Positions 15,653-24,654 of a stretch of DNA of 64,000 nt are shown one piece after another. Source of the stretch: Chelatococcus reniformis (lineage in GTDB: Bacteria; Pseudomonadota; Alphaproteobacteria; Rhizobiales; Beijerinckiaceae); contig NZ_BMGG01000001.1 of NCBI RefSeq assembly GCF_014640075.1, positions 868,001 through 932,000 of the forward strand. Direction: 5' to 3'. Made by a program: the position numbers and the translations under genes. The first letter of the stretch is position 1; the number at the start of each line of letters is the position of its first letter. Under the pieces are notes generated by a model, which worked only from the letters and a program-made list of their open reading frames with translations, had not been told where the DNA came from and made no database searches.

Positions 15653-17329
15653 ATGAGACGCTTGACGCTGACAGAGCTGGCGGATCGGCACGGCACGGAT
15701 AAGGGTACCGACCCCGGCGACTTTGGTGAGGCGCATCACTACACCGAGATCTATGAGCGTTTCCTCGAGCCGCTGCGCGACCGTCCGCTCCGGGTGATTG
15801 AGATAGGCGTCTGGAAGGGCGGTTCGCTCCGGATGTGGGAGGACTACCTTCCGAACGCCACCATTGTCGGGATCGAGAAGACGCCGGACCTCATCGAGCA
15901 TCGGTTCGAACGCGCGACGATCGCGATCGGAGATGCGACCGACCGGCAATTCCTTGACGCCGTGGTCGATCGTTTCGCCGAGCGTGAGGTCGACGTTGTC
16001 ATCGACGATGGCAGCCACGTTCTCGAGGACCAAATCGTCGTCTTTGAGCACGTGATGCAGCGGCTGGCGATGGGCGGCCTATACTTCGTCGAGGATATCG
16101 CCTGCTCCCGCTTCCCGCAGTGGAATTCAGGCACACTGCCGTTCCGCGATTTCCTCGATTACGCGAACACGATTGCCATGGAGTCGACCTTCTTCAGGGA
16201 AGACGCTATCGAGCAATATCATACGATCCGATCCGGCATTGCGGCGAATGCGGCGCAACCGGCAGCAAGTATTTGGAACACGTCGTTGTTCGGAACGTAC
16301 GTATTCCATAACATGGTTGTCTTCGAGAAGCGGGCACGCCCGATTGCGCAGGCAGTCGCAATCCCTGCCGCTCCTCCGCGGCCGACGTCCGGATTTGCCC
16401 ATTTGGCGGGGGACCGCCAAGCACTGCTAGGCAAGCTTCTCGAATTGCGGGTCAAACTCGGCCAGCTGTCCGCGCGTCACGCGCCTGATGCTGAGCTCCT
16501 CAAGCAATTGGAATCGATCACTGCGTCCGCTTCAGCCGATGAAGCATCGGTTGCAGAGTATCTGTGCCTCACGGAACGCTATCCCGCGGAGATCGCCGAG
16601 CATCGATCGGTGCGTGAGCGACTGGAGCAAGAGAATCTGCGCCTCGCCCAGGAGGTCCGCAAACTCACGGAGAGCGTGGCGGTTTACGAGACGTCGAACA
16701 AGGACTACCGGGCGCTCACGGAGCGGTATGCGGCGGAGATCCAAGATCACTGGTCCGTACGCAGCCGGGTGGAGACGGAGAACTTCAGCCTCAGCGAGCG
16801 GGTGAAACAGCTGAGCGACAGCGTCGCTGCCTACGAGGCATCGAACAACGACTACCGGGTCCTCACCAGCCGCTATGTCGCGGAAATCGAGGACCACTGG
16901 TCGGTGCGCGGCCGTCTCGAGGGCGAAAAGCAGCAGCTCCATCAAGCCGTCGATGAACACGGAAGGGTAACGGAGCGCCAAGTTGCCGAACTGGCGCAAC
17001 TCCAGGCGGTGCGCGAGACCTTGCTGGACGATAAGGCGCAGCTCGAGCGGACCCTCGTCGAGCAAAAGAAGATCGCGGACCAACAGGCGGCAATCATCAC
17101 CAAACTCCGCTCGGCACAGGAGGCGCTGCTGGGCGAGCGGCGGCAACATGAACGGCGGATCGAGGAGCTCGCGGCCACGACGAAGGGTCAAGCCGCGCTG
17201 ATCGACGCACACGCCAGCCTCATCCGGCACCTGGAGGAGGAGGCGGGACAGCTGCGCGACAGCCTCACCCGAGCCGAACGCGTGCTCGGGACACTGGTCG
17301 GCCGCCTGGCGCGGCGCCTCCACGGATAA
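15653..17329 (+). CDS. SAM-dependent methyltransferase with a repeated coiled-coil tail
   Basis: 558 residues. Residues about 1-230 form a class I methyltransferase of the CmcI/tetracenomycin rhamnosyl-O-methyltransferase kind: ADRHGTDKGT near 10-19, VIEIGVWKGGSL at 48-59, VVIDDGSH at 115-122 and YFVEDI as the later core strand. Residues about 306 onward are a long coiled coil containing 49-residue tandem repeats (start LTERYPAEI at 306, LTERYAAEI at 355, LTSRYVAEI at 404). The tail ends in a basic helix. It probably O-methylates a sugar of the surface glycan, with the coil measuring or anchoring; the role of the coil is inference. It converges on the glycosyltransferase at 17347 with 17 bp between. 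Confidence 0.88.
   Translation: MRRLTLTELADRHGTDKGTDPGDFGEAHHYTEIYERFLEPLRDRPLRVIEIGVWKGGSLRMWEDYLPNATIVGIEKTPDLIEHRFERATIAIGDATDRQFLDAVVDRFAEREVDVVIDDGSHVLEDQIVVFEHVMQRLAMGGLYFVEDIACSRFPQWNSGTLPFRDFLDYANTIAMESTFFREDAIEQYHTIRSGIAANAAQPAASIWNTSLFGTYVFHNMVVFEKRARPIAQAVAIPAAPPRPTSGFAHLAGDRQALLGKLLELRVKLGQLSARHAPDAELLKQLESITASASADEASVAEYLCLTERYPAEIAEHRSVRERLEQENLRLAQEVRKLTESVAVYETSNKDYRALTERYAAEIQDHWSVRSRVETENFSLSERVKQLSDSVAAYEASNNDYRVLTSRYVAEIEDHWSVRGRLEGEKQQLHQAVDEHGRVTERQVAELAQLQAVRETLLDDKAQLERTLVEQKKIADQQAAIITKLRSAQEALLGERRQHERRIEELAATTKGQAALIDAHASLIRHLEEEAGQLRDSLTRAERVLGTLVGRLARRLHG
16568..16990 (+). repeat. In-frame 147-bp tandem repeat inside the methyltransferase coiled coil
   Basis: Repeat starts fall at 16568, 16715 and 16862, exactly 147 bp (49 codons) apart. 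The first two units are complete (LTERY...SVAxYExSNxDYR) and the third diverges after LEGEKQQLHQAV. The exact spacing points to duplication within the gene. Confidence 0.8.
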
Positions 17330-17346
17330 CGGCGATATTGCCGCCG

Positions 17347-19563
17347 TCAAAGCCGCCTGAAGGTCTGCCTGAGCTGCTCGAACATCGCCTGCCCGCGGCT
17401 CGGATAAACGGTGAGGAGGATTTTGTGGGCGGTTTTTCCCAGCTTTGACGTCGATTCCGGCGCCGAACGCCCCACGGGAGCTGGAACCGGGGCCGGAACT
17501 GGAGCTGGAGCCGCCGGCGCCGTCGGCGGTGCCGGCACCTTCACGGGGACCACGGCACGGTAGAAATGCCGGCCGACGCTCATCGTTTGGTAGACCTCGG
17601 CCACGTCCATCGTGGCGAAGCTGCGGTTGCGCCGGCTCTCGAAGAGTCCTCTCACGACAACACTGGATGCATCCTGCGCCGTCAGCAACACCTCCGGCAC
17701 CGGCCACACTTCGCCGCCCGCACCGTGGAGCTCATCGACAACGCCGAAGTAAGGCCGATCGCGATCGAGCTGCCCGACGCGTGCGCCCAGGCGATCAAGC
17801 GCCTGAGGCAACGAGAGGGCCACGGCGCCGCTGTCGTATTCCCCCTCCAACATGGTGAGCGCCGCACTGCCGGGCATCATCAACATGGTCGCGGCCGCGG
17901 GCGCGACATGGGTCATGGGGATGACGGCCTCGGGCCCGGCCGCCAAGGCACGCTCGAGAATGGGGCGGGCTCCCTGCTCGATGGTGATCCCGGCACGGAT
18001 CAGGAGGACCGTGTCCGCGCCTGCGGCTGACAGTCGGCCGATCAGTTCCCCGCCGATCGTGTCATCGAGCTCGTCGATCACCTCGATGCCTGCGGGCCAT
18101 TTGGCCGATGCGGAAGCGACCCCGTGCTGCACCACGATGGTCTTGCAGCCGTAGCCGTCGAGGCAGGCTCGCGCGCTCGCCAGCGTCGCCGATACCTGGT
18201 CGAAATCGGTGCCGGCCGTGGCATCCACGACCAGGGCCCAAGTGCGCTCGGGCGCCGGCGCTGGCGGCGGCGGCAGAAGCTGCCGCCAGCTGCGGTGCAT
18301 GCCCAGCCAGCACGCCTGGTTGGTGGCGACCGGGACGGCGTGGCGGGCATTGCCGATGCCGACGTCCAGCACCTTGAGCAAGAGAGCTGACAGCGCATCG
18401 ACCTTGTAGTCGAAGAGGTGAAGCGCATGGTCGTCCGGATGCACCAGCTCCGGAATGCCGCCAGTCCGCGCCGCAATGAAGGGAAAGCCGAATTGCAGCG
18501 CCTCGTAGACGGTGCATGGCGAGTTGTCGACAGGCGAGGCCATGACTGCGACGCAGTCCGCCTCGCGCAGATGGGCGACGGCATGGCGCTGATCGAGGCC
18601 GCTCTCGATGCGCCACTGGAACGGCCACTGGCCCGACCGCGTGGCCAGGAACTCGTCGGCCGGAACGCCGTTCACCGAGCTCGGCTTGCCCATGAAGGTG
18701 ACGGACACGCCGCGGCGCGCCAGCTCCGGGCCCAGCTTGGTGATGGCGTTGACAAAAAGGCGGATGCCCTTGCGCTCCTCCAGGCGGCCGAAGAAGACGA
18801 TCTCCCTCGGCCGGCGCGGCGGCACCGGCACCGGCACGGCCGCGGCCCGCGCGGTCTTCTCCAGCCCCGGCCCAAACAGGTCGTCGGTCGGGATGACGTA
18901 TTGCTGGTTGAAGATCTGCTCCGGCAGGTCGTAGCGCCGGTGAGTCAGCCAATCGATGAGATAGCGGCTCGGCCCCCACAGCAAGTCCGTGTTGCGGATC
19001 GACAGGCGTTCCGAGGAGGTGAAGAAGCAGAAGCCGGCCCAGTTGGCCGGGTGGCCATTGCCCTCGAGAATCCATTCTGTCGGAGAGTGGAGCGCCAGAC
19101 AGAGCAGCGTCTCGCCGAAGGCGAGGCCCATCCGCTTGGCGAGCAGGCAGTAGACGCCTTCGCCAACCGTGTCGTTAAAATGGATGACGTCGAAGCTCAG
19201 GGACTTGAGCGCCCTATAGACCGGCCAGGCATTGGTCCAGCCGATATCGGCCAGGGGCCCGACGAGGGCCGGCCGCTCGAACTCGTCCAGAGCGCACAAC
19301 GTCACCCCGGCGGCGGCATATTTGGCTCGCCACTCCTCCAGACTGCCCGTCACCTCGCCGGTGTAGAGCACGGTCACCTCAGCGTCATGCGCCGCCAGGA
19401 ATTCCGCCAGCCCGGTCATGGATGTGCCCAAGCCGCCGTTCTTGAACGGCCCGACCAGCTCGCCCGTGACAATGCAGGTCCGTGGGAGCGGGCCGGTCGC
19501 CGCGGCGAACGCCGCGAAATCCCGCACCACCGGCTGCGCCCTGCTCCGATCAGCCGCGGGCAT
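17347..19563 (-). CDS. Glycosyltransferase (GT4) with a degenerate GT-A-like second domain
   Basis: 738 residues. The N-terminal GT-B half is paralogous to the GT4 half of the protein at 11245-13239: NGGLGTSMTGL, VFFGRLEERKGIRLFV, FMGKPSS and VDNSPCTVYEALQFGFPF match its counterparts in order. Residues about 440-640 look like a GT-A fold (WALVVDATAGTDFDQVSATL, then VLLIRAG where the DxD metal motif should be), so this domain probably lacks its own transferase activity. A Pro-Ala-Val linker near 680 precedes a basic C-terminus. The start overlaps the end of the upstream methyltransferase gene by 14 nt, which suggests coupled translation. Donor and acceptor are unknown. Confidence 0.85.
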   Translation of the reverse strand: MPAADRSRAQPVVRDFAAFAAATGPLPRTCIVTGELVGPFKNGGLGTSMTGLAEFLAAHDAEVTVLYTGEVTGSLEEWRAKYAAAGVTLCALDEFERPALVGPLADIGWTNAWPVYRALKSLSFDVIHFNDTVGEGVYCLLAKRMGLAFGETLLCLALHSPTEWILEGNGHPANWAGFCFFTSSERLSIRNTDLLWGPSRYLIDWLTHRRYDLPEQIFNQQYVIPTDDLFGPGLEKTARAAAVPVPVPPRRPREIVFFGRLEERKGIRLFVNAITKLGPELARRGVSVTFMGKPSSVNGVPADEFLATRSGQWPFQWRIESGLDQRHAVAHLREADCVAVMASPVDNSPCTVYEALQFGFPFIAARTGGIPELVHPDDHALHLFDYKVDALSALLLKVLDVGIGNARHAVPVATNQACWLGMHRSWRQLLPPPPAPAPERTWALVVDATAGTDFDQVSATLASARACLDGYGCKTIVVQHGVASASAKWPAGIEVIDELDDTIGGELIGRLSAAGADTVLLIRAGITIEQGARPILERALAAGPEAVIPMTHVAPAAATMLMMPGSAALTMLEGEYDSGAVALSLPQALDRLGARVGQLDRDRPYFGVVDELHGAGGEVWPVPEVLLTAQDASSVVVRGLFESRRNRSFATMDVAEVYQTMSVGRHFYRAVVPVKVPAPPTAPAAPAPVPAPVPAPVGRSAPESTSKLGKTAHKILLTVYPSRGQAMFEQLRQTFRRL

Positions 19564-20401
19564 TGGCCTCGGCCTTAGTGAACACGGCCTGGAACGTATT
19601 GGCGTTGTTCTTCAGCGCCATGTCGGTCCGGTGGAACAGGCGCGTCGCCAGCCAGACGATGGGATAGACGATATAGGGGCGCACGCCGCCACGCTCTTGG
19701 GCGTATTCCCAGGCGATCCAGCCCAAGGTCTGGGCAATTGTGTGGACAGGGAGCACCTCGACGGTATTCAACCCGTGCAGCTCGCCCAGCTCGACCAGCC
19801 CATCACGGGTGTAGCGCCGAAAGTCCGTCGGACTGAGATGGTAGGGCTGCAGATAGGGCACACCGACCACCAGGAAGCCTCCGGGTTTCAGCGTACGCGC
19901 CAGCTCTTTCATGACGTCGTCGATCCGCGGTACATGTTCGAGCACGGCGTTGCAGATGATGGAGTCGAAGGTATTGTCCTCGAACGGCGTATTTACCAAC
20001 GAACCAATAATGGCCCCGGGGATGGTCGACGCAATGTCATAGTTGATGACCTCGACCGCACCGTAGTCCTTCATGATGCCCGTCAGGTCGCGGTTGCCGC
20101 AACCGGCGTTCATCACCTTGCCGCTGAAGTATTGTTTGACCTGATCCAGCTCGTATTGGAGGGGCTGGAAGTGCACGGGTCCCACGCGCGCGAGCTGATA
20201 GCTGTTTGCCTTGACGCCCAATTTGGTCGCTCCCCTGCGGCACTGTGTCGAATGCAGCCCTCGGCAGGCGTATAGCATCCCCAAGTCCAACATCAAGGGG
20301 AGCTGGGCGGCAGCAGCGGCCCAGGCCAAGGTTGATCCATAATAGCGTGAGGCGGTCTGCACAGGGCCCCGGGCCGCGGTGGGGGCCCGGGAGGCCGCCA
20401 C
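19550..20401 (-). CDS. Class I SAM-dependent methyltransferase
   Basis: Up to 283 residues. The SAM-binding core is clear: VMNAGCGNRDLTG, VINYDIAST, then FDSIICNAVLEHVPRIDD and LKPGGFLVVGVPY, the Methyltransf_11 pattern. The C-terminal part (ERGGVRPYIVYPIVW) holds a hydrophobic stretch. The true start is not resolved: the frame opens at GTG 20401, and ATG 20293 (MLDLGMLYACRG) would shorten it by 36 residues; neither has a good ribosome site. It is followed by the glycosyltransferase with a 14-nt overlap and preceded by the 1126-residue protein on the same strand. It most likely methylates a sugar or lipid-linked intermediate in this cluster. Confidence 0.82.
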   Translation of the reverse strand: MAASRAPTAARGPVQTASRYYGSTLAWAAAAAQLPLMLDLGMLYACRGLHSTQCRRGATKLGVKANSYQLARVGPVHFQPLQYELDQVKQYFSGKVMNAGCGNRDLTGIMKDYGAVEVINYDIASTIPGAIIGSLVNTPFEDNTFDSIICNAVLEHVPRIDDVMKELARTLKPGGFLVVGVPYLQPYHLSPTDFRRYTRDGLVELGELHGLNTVEVLPVHTIAQTLGWIAWEYAQERGGVRPYIVYPIVWLATRLFHRTDMALKNNANTFQAVFTKAEANARG

Positions 20402-20499
20402 AATGGCGGCCCCGACACGTCAACCTCGCCGGGGACAGTATCTGCGCCAGATGAAAACAAACTGACGGAGCCTTTGGCTCCCCTCAGGCACGACGTCCG

Positions 20500-23400
20500 C
20501 TATCGCAGCTGGAGCCAGGGATGTCGCGCCTGCATCTGATCGATCAATTGCACCTTGTTGTCCGGCAGATTTGTTTCGTAGTGAAGCATCGAGTGGGCAT
20601 GCACGCGGTAGCCCGCAAGAACCTCGGGAGCCCGCTCGCCGAAGCCGCCCTGCTCGACCATCTTGCACCAGAAGTCGAAGTCCTCCCATCCCGACTTGAC
20701 TTGGCGCTCGTAGCCGCCGACGGCCGCCCAGGCCGACTTTCGGACCAACGCCATGGCGTCGATGTAGTTGCCAGGCACGAAGCGCACCGGCTCATAGGGA
20801 TCGAGCCCGATCTGATCGCGGCTGTCGCCGAAGTGCTGGATCTGAGGATAGACATAGGAGGCGCCCGATCGTTTGATCGCCCCCAGGCACAGCTCGGCGC
20901 AGCGCGGCATCAGCCGGTTGTCGGCATCGAGCGGTAGAACATACGCCGTCTCGGCCAGGGCAAAGCCGACGTTGCGCGAAAAGGCCAAGCCCGCATTCGG
21001 CGTATTCTGGACCAGCATAGCCCGGTTGAAGCGCTGATGATGCTCGGCAAGCCAGGACTTGGCGATCGCCTGCGAGTCGTCCGTCGAGGCATCGTCGATG
21101 ACGATCAGGTCGATCTCCGCCAGCGTCTGCTCCCGCACCGACTCGAGCGCCTCGAGTACGAAATGGGCGTAGTTGTAGAGCGGAACGACAACGGTCACCT
21201 CGGCCAGGCCCAATTGATCCACGTTGAACAGGACTTCGTGGCTCGGCACGTGCGGATGGGGCCGCGGCGGCCTCGCCGCACGCTCCAGCTCCAGCTCGAA
21301 GGCCCGCGCCCCCCGACGCCCGCCAAAGCCGATCTGCTCGATGATGGAGCCGACCGCCTCGACGCGGGCTTCGGGGCCGAACTTGCCGAGCACGTCGTAG
21401 TACGCCGCCTCCGCCATGGCGGTCCGCATGGATGCGTCGTCGACGAGCCGCACAAGCGCGGCGCGCCATTCGTCGGCGGTCCGCGCGAGGCAGCCGGTCT
21501 CGCCGTCCCGAATGGCCGCGCGATACGGCTCGGTCGGCGAGGCAACGGTCGGAACGCCGACGAGCGCCGCCTCGAAGTATTTCAGCTCACTCTTTGCTTC
21601 GCAGAACGGATTGCCTACCTCCAGCGGCGCCAGGTTGACGTCGAAGCGTGCCAGCTCCGATGGCAGTTGCGGGGGCGGCACCATCTCGCGCCATTCGATC
21701 TGCTCCGCGAGGCCCGTCAAGGCGGGGAATTCGTCGACCCGCATGACCGGATCGCCCATGTGCTGGAACAGCACGAGCCGGCATTGCGGCCGATCGCGCA
21801 GCACACCCGCAACCGCCTCGGCCGCCTGGGCAAAGTCCTTCTGGTGGGTCCTGCTTCCGGTGGCGTAGCCGATCCGCACGAGGCTGTCGGTCGGTTGCTG
21901 CGCGCGGTGACGCACCGCCAGGCGAGACGCATTGAGCACGCTTTCGTCGAAGCCGTTCGGCAACAGGAAGGTCGGCTTGCCGCACAGCCGCAGCCGGCGG
22001 GCGAGGAACGCCGTCGGCGCGACGCAGTAGTCAGCCTGCCCCAGCGTGGCCCGCACCTGCTCGTAATGCTGGCGCACCGGCTCCTCGCTGAGCCCCATGG
22101 AGCGGATGCCGTCGATAATCTCGACCTTGGCGAGGCTCGGGTCGAACATGAGGTCGTCGATATCGAAGACAAGCTTCGATCCTCCACTGCGCGCCGCGCG
22201 CACGACCGCCTCCACCTTCTCGTCCCAGGCGGCCCGCCACAGAATGACGAGATCGGCGCTCCGGATGGTGGGCAGCTGATGGCGGGCATCCTCGATCCGC
22301 ATCTCGAACACCTGCGCCCCGGCTGTTCGCGCGGCCTCCGCCGGCCGCCTGATGCGGTACAGATGGCCGGGCGTGTGCGCTTCTCCCGAGATGAACACCA
22401 CCACTGGAGCGTGCGCCGCGCCCCGGTGGGCAAGCGCATCACCGCGGGACGCGGATCCCGGCTCCCTGTCGGTGGCTGCCGGCAACACAGCAGCCTGCGG
22501 CTGAAGCACGGCGGCTGGCCACGCAACAGCTTGCAGCTGACGTACGGCGGCCGAGGCCTCCTGCTGCTGCTGCGCCCGCTCCCGCAGCTTGGCGGGAAGC
22601 CGGAACGTGACCGTCCACCACGCGAGCTTCGCCGAGCGCCGCGCGAAGCGGCGCAACCCCGGCAAGCGCTCGAGCTGAAGCCTCAGCGGATAGGTTATGC
22701 GCCACGAGGTACTGCCCGTGACGAGCGCCAGCTGGTGAGACGCCTCGTAGGCGACTCTGCGGTGCTGATCCGCATCGTCCTTCGCACTGTCGAAGGCTTG
22801 GCGCAGGCCGGAAAACTCCCCCCTCAGCCGTTGCCTCTCCCGTTCGGCCGCGGTCGCGGCGTCGCGGAAGGTAGCCAGCTCACGGCTCAGCCTTGCCTTG
22901 TCTTCGCCGGCCGTCGTCGCCTCCGCTTGCAACGCCGCAAGCTCTTCGCTCAGGCGCACGCTTTCCCGCCGCGCCGTGTCGTGATGGGCAGATAGCGCCG
23001 CGAGCTCGGCCTTCGCCGCGGCGTTGTCGGCGGCGAGGGCCGCGACCTCGGCCCCGGCCGCATCGCGCTGCTGCGCCGCAGCCCGCAGCGCGGCCTCCAG
23101 CTGATCGACCTGCTGTCTGGCGGTGTCGGTATGCTGGCGGCTGGTGATCGCGGCGCCCAACGAGGCATAGGCGGCGCGAACCAGCTGCCGGTCGGCCTCG
23201 TCGCTCGCGAGCAGCCGCCACGCCGCAGGTGCGAGCGCCTCGCCGACCCCGAGAACGCCGAGGCCGTTGCCATGGAGAAACTCGAATGACGGATACCGCT
23301 CGGTCAGCTCGGACCAGAGGCGAAACACCCCGAAATTCCGCTCCTTGACGTTGGTGTCGTGGAACAGCACCACCGCTCTTGACGAAAGCTTGGGAAACCA

Positions 23401-23880
23401 GGTCTCGTAATCGTGCTTCACTGACTCGTAATCGTGCGCGCCGTCGATGTGCAAAAGATCAATAGAGCCGTCGGCAAAATACTGCAGAGCATCATCGAAC
23501 GTGGAGCGCAGCAAACGCGCAAAGCCAGAGTAGTACCGCTCGTTGGTGGCACTCACATCATGAAAGACATCCTCGCCGTAAAATCCCGCATGCTCGTCGC
23601 CACGCCAGGTATCGATGGCATAACATGCGGTCGGCAGCCCCAACTGCTCGACGGCTTGGCAGAATGAAAAGAATGAGAAGCCGTTGTGCGTGCCGAGCTC
23701 GACCACGACGTTCGGTCGCAGGGCGTGGATCAGCCAGAACGCAAACGGCGCGTGCTCGAGCCAAGCCGACGTCACGATTCGCCGCGGCGTCCAGAACGAT
23801 GCAGCATCGAGGCAAGGCGGGAATGCGGAGAGCTGCCTCCCAGCGTCGGAGCCCATGTCTAAATTAGCTTGTTCCGACAT
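20500..23880 (-). CDS. Methyltransferase-coiled coil-GT4-GT2 fusion protein
   Basis: 1126 residues with four regions. 1) About 25-225: class I methyltransferase of the Methyltransf_24 type (VVVELGTHNGFSF at 58-70, LLHIDGAHDYE at 142-151). 2) About 250-385: Ala-rich coiled coil, closed by STSWRITYPLR at 390-400. 3) About 492-860: a GT4-like GT-B domain (GHLYRIRRPAEAAR, KLVFDIDDLMFDP, FLLPNGFDE, RIGYATGSRTHQKDF, NLAPLEVGNPFCEAKSELKY). 4) 895-1126: GT2 (VTVVVPLYNYAH, DAD at 985-987, WEDFDFW at 1065-1071). ATG 23880 follows AAGGTG; a TTG three codons earlier is possible. The order suggests coupled extension and methylation or capping of a chain. It is probably cytoplasmic and membrane-associated. 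Confidence 0.9.
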   Translation of the reverse strand: MSEQANLDMGSDAGRQLSAFPPCLDAASFWTPRRIVTSAWLEHAPFAFWLIHALRPNVVVELGTHNGFSFFSFCQAVEQLGLPTACYAIDTWRGDEHAGFYGEDVFHDVSATNERYYSGFARLLRSTFDDALQYFADGSIDLLHIDGAHDYESVKHDYETWFPKLSSRAVVLFHDTNVKERNFGVFRLWSELTERYPSFEFLHGNGLGVLGVGEALAPAAWRLLASDEADRQLVRAAYASLGAAITSRQHTDTARQQVDQLEAALRAAAQQRDAAGAEVAALAADNAAAKAELAALSAHHDTARRESVRLSEELAALQAEATTAGEDKARLSRELATFRDAATAAERERQRLRGEFSGLRQAFDSAKDDADQHRRVAYEASHQLALVTGSTSWRITYPLRLQLERLPGLRRFARRSAKLAWWTVTFRLPAKLRERAQQQQEASAAVRQLQAVAWPAAVLQPQAAVLPAATDREPGSASRGDALAHRGAAHAPVVVFISGEAHTPGHLYRIRRPAEAARTAGAQVFEMRIEDARHQLPTIRSADLVILWRAAWDEKVEAVVRAARSGGSKLVFDIDDLMFDPSLAKVEIIDGIRSMGLSEEPVRQHYEQVRATLGQADYCVAPTAFLARRLRLCGKPTFLLPNGFDESVLNASRLAVRHRAQQPTDSLVRIGYATGSRTHQKDFAQAAEAVAGVLRDRPQCRLVLFQHMGDPVMRVDEFPALTGLAEQIEWREMVPPPQLPSELARFDVNLAPLEVGNPFCEAKSELKYFEAALVGVPTVASPTEPYRAAIRDGETGCLARTADEWRAALVRLVDDASMRTAMAEAAYYDVLGKFGPEARVEAVGSIIEQIGFGGRRGARAFELELERAARPPRPHPHVPSHEVLFNVDQLGLAEVTVVVPLYNYAHFVLEALESVREQTLAEIDLIVIDDASTDDSQAIAKSWLAEHHQRFNRAMLVQNTPNAGLAFSRNVGFALAETAYVLPLDADNRLMPRCAELCLGAIKRSGASYVYPQIQHFGDSRDQIGLDPYEPVRFVPGNYIDAMALVRKSAWAAVGGYERQVKSGWEDFDFWCKMVEQGGFGERAPEVLAGYRVHAHSMLHYETNLPDNKVQLIDQMQARHPWLQLR

Positions 23881-24654
23881 TTCGATCAACTAACACCTTA
23901 GGCCCGTATCGTCGGATACTTCGAGACGACTTCGTGACCATGGCCGCTGGCGCCCAGGCCAACAGCTCGCGCGAATACGGCCGTCGTCTCGCACGCAGGG
24001 GCCGAAAACGCAAGTCCGCAATGGTGCTTATCATGAGGCGTGACCGGGGCAAGGGAAAGCCAGCGCGGCGTTTTTAAGTGCCGCCGGCACTCGGCGGTGG
24101 GAAGGATCGAGCCGGGCGCCGAGCCGGATTTGCGATCATCGAGGCGCCGCGCGCATCAGGCGCGAAATCGCGTCCCGTCGCCCAACCCGGCCGGGCGCCT
24201 CCCCCCTGCGCTCGCGCTTGCCATCCCACCAGTCTAGACAGAGCCGTCGCGGCAGAAGCCGCCCACGGTGAGTAGCGGGCCCGGAGCGGCGGCCGCGGCC
24301 TCCCGGCGGGCGTCGCACGGCCACATTTTCCGTCGCAGCGGCATCAACATGGACGTCACACTCCGTCAAAGACCCGTCAAGCTTAACCCAAGGATTTCTT
24401 CTCTATTTGACCGGCTCCAGCATCGTTGCGCCATGCAGATCCATCCGTCATATGCACCGGTTGAAAGGACATCGGTCGGTTGCTGGACCTGGCGCTCGTG
24501 GAGCGGCTTTTGCGAACCACCGATTCGTCGCCGACGGCGATCTACGGCCGCGCGTGACGGCACGATCTCCGTGTCTTGAAAGGTTACCGGTCCTATGCAA
24601 ATTTGTGCTTGCGGTTGATAGTTGATCTTCCTCTGGTCTACGGGCAGCTGACGC
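23881..24654. other. Intergenic region between divergent glycan genes
   Basis: 774 bp. It must contain promoters for the 1126-residue protein (leftward) and the methyltransferase at 24655 (rightward). AT-richer patches stand near 24380-24420 and 24590-24630. No conserved ORF, RNA gene or strong hairpin was recognised; the frames here translate to Arg/Ser-rich sequence without family features. Confidence 0.5.

Noticed and set aside
21037-22995. 652-residue + strand frame inside the large fusion gene
   Set aside because: It lies wholly antisense to a protein with several recognisable domains and shows no family features.
23881-24654. Possible non-coding RNA in the 774-bp spacer
   Set aside because: No strong hairpin-plus-T-run, promoter pair or known RNA motif could be recognised by eye.
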